Shown here: positions 17,100-17,389 of the stretch, piece after piece
Layout: each line of letters begins with the position of its first letter
How positions within the stretch are numbered: position 1 is the stretch's first letter
Source: Flavobacterium psychrophilum
GTDB taxonomy: Bacteria; Bacteroidota; Bacteroidia; Flavobacteriales; Flavobacteriaceae
Direction: 5' to 3'
DNA: 17,389 nt
NCBI GenBank assembly: GCA_945872875.1
Contig: CAMCBB010000030.1
Location: forward strand, 1-17,389
Made by a program: the position numbers and the translations under genes
The notes under the pieces: generated by a model
Database searches by the model: none
Told to the model about the DNA's origin: nothing
The model's input: the letters and a program-made list of their open reading frames with translations, nothing else

Positions 17100-17389
17100 A
17101 TGAGTTTATCTGTAAAAATCATGGATGAAATGAAAAATGCCATGAGAACAAAAGACACCATTGCATTAGAAGCTTTGCGTGCTATTAAATCAGAATTGTT
17201 ATTAGCGCAAACTTCAAGTGGATCAAAAGAAGAAATTACAGAGGCAGATGAAATTAAAATCTTGCAACGATTAGTTAAAATGAGAAAAGACAGTGCAGAG
17301 ATTTTTACTACACAAAATCGTCCTGATTTAGCTGAACCCGAATTGGCTCAAATTGCTGTAATTGAAAAATTCCTCCCTGCGCAATTATC
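17100..17389 (+). CDS. GatB/YqeY domain-containing protein, N-terminal part
   Basis: An ATG at 17100, after an A-rich leader (AAATAAAAAAAAT), opens a frame of 96 full codons that runs off the window end. The translation starts MSLSVKIMDEMKNAMRTKDT and continues with LEALRAIKSELLLA, EEITEADEIKILQRLVKMRK and IAVIEKFLPAQL in order. This pattern, an amphipathic helical bundle with the conserved A-L-R-x-I-K-S and KFLP segments, is that of the YqeY family, usually about 150 residues. The domain resembles the tail of the GatB amidotransferase subunit; the function of free-standing YqeY proteins is unknown to me. Its place after ftsZ is, as I recall, common in flavobacteria. It has its own transcription unit, being separated from ftsZ by the terminator. 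Confidence 0.88.
   Translation, partial: MSLSVKIMDEMKNAMRTKDTIALEALRAIKSELLLAQTSSGSKEEITEADEIKILQRLVKMRKDSAEIFTTQNRPDLAEPELAQIAVIEKFLPAQL

Noticed and set aside
1..17389. Possible novel defence, secretion or mobile system
   Set aside because: All long frames are accounted for by dcw and neighbouring housekeeping genes, with no transposase, integrase, repeat array, toxin-antitoxin pair or compositional break visible.

Overview
The window is the division and cell wall (dcw) cluster of a Bacteroidetes bacterium, almost certainly a member of the Flavobacteriaceae and probably Flavobacterium or a close relative. The evidence is the low-GC sequence with A/T-rich gaps, start codons without Shine-Dalgarno sequences, TAnnTTTG-type promoter boxes, the gene order, and Bacteroidetes-style versions of several proteins (a PASTA-tailed FtsI, a MraY with an enlarged periplasmic loop, an FtsZ of 640 residues). 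No rRNA, tRNA, mobile element, prophage or CRISPR array is visible.

Left edge (1-849, minus strand): the first 17 codons of the GTPase gene engB (yihA/ysxC), which runs off the window, preceded 4 bases upstream by an alpha/beta hydrolase gene. A 404-base divergent intergenic region (850-1253) separates these from the dcw operon. It holds a TAnnTTTG-type box for each direction and three GTGGTA repeats spaced exactly 10 bases apart just upstream of mraZ. These look like MraZ operator boxes, so mraZ and the operon are probably autoregulated.

Centre (1254-16965, plus strand): thirteen tightly packed genes, mraZ-rsmH-ftsL-ftsI-murE-mraY-murD-ftsW-murG-murC-ftsQ-ftsA-ftsZ. Neighbours overlap by 1-20 bases or are separated by 4-66 bases. 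MurC, MurD and MurE build the UDP-MurNAc peptide, with meso-diaminopimelate predicted from the DNPR motif of MurE. MraY and MurG make lipid I and lipid II. FtsW and FtsI polymerise and cross-link septal peptidoglycan. FtsL and FtsQ connect the synthase to the divisome, FtsA anchors FtsZ to the membrane, and FtsZ forms the ring. murF, murB and ddl are not in the cluster. A strong intrinsic terminator (16988-17024) lies just after ftsZ.

Right edge (17100-17389, plus strand): the start of a GatB/YqeY-domain gene with its own weak promoter candidate, cut by the window end.

This is a core housekeeping region and I see no evidence of a new biological system. The points most worth a second look are the variant MraZ boxes combined with a TTG start on mraZ, the FtsZ tail that continues about 34 residues past the conserved peptide, the enlarged MraY loop, and the conserved-looking but uncharacterised hydrolase beside engB.
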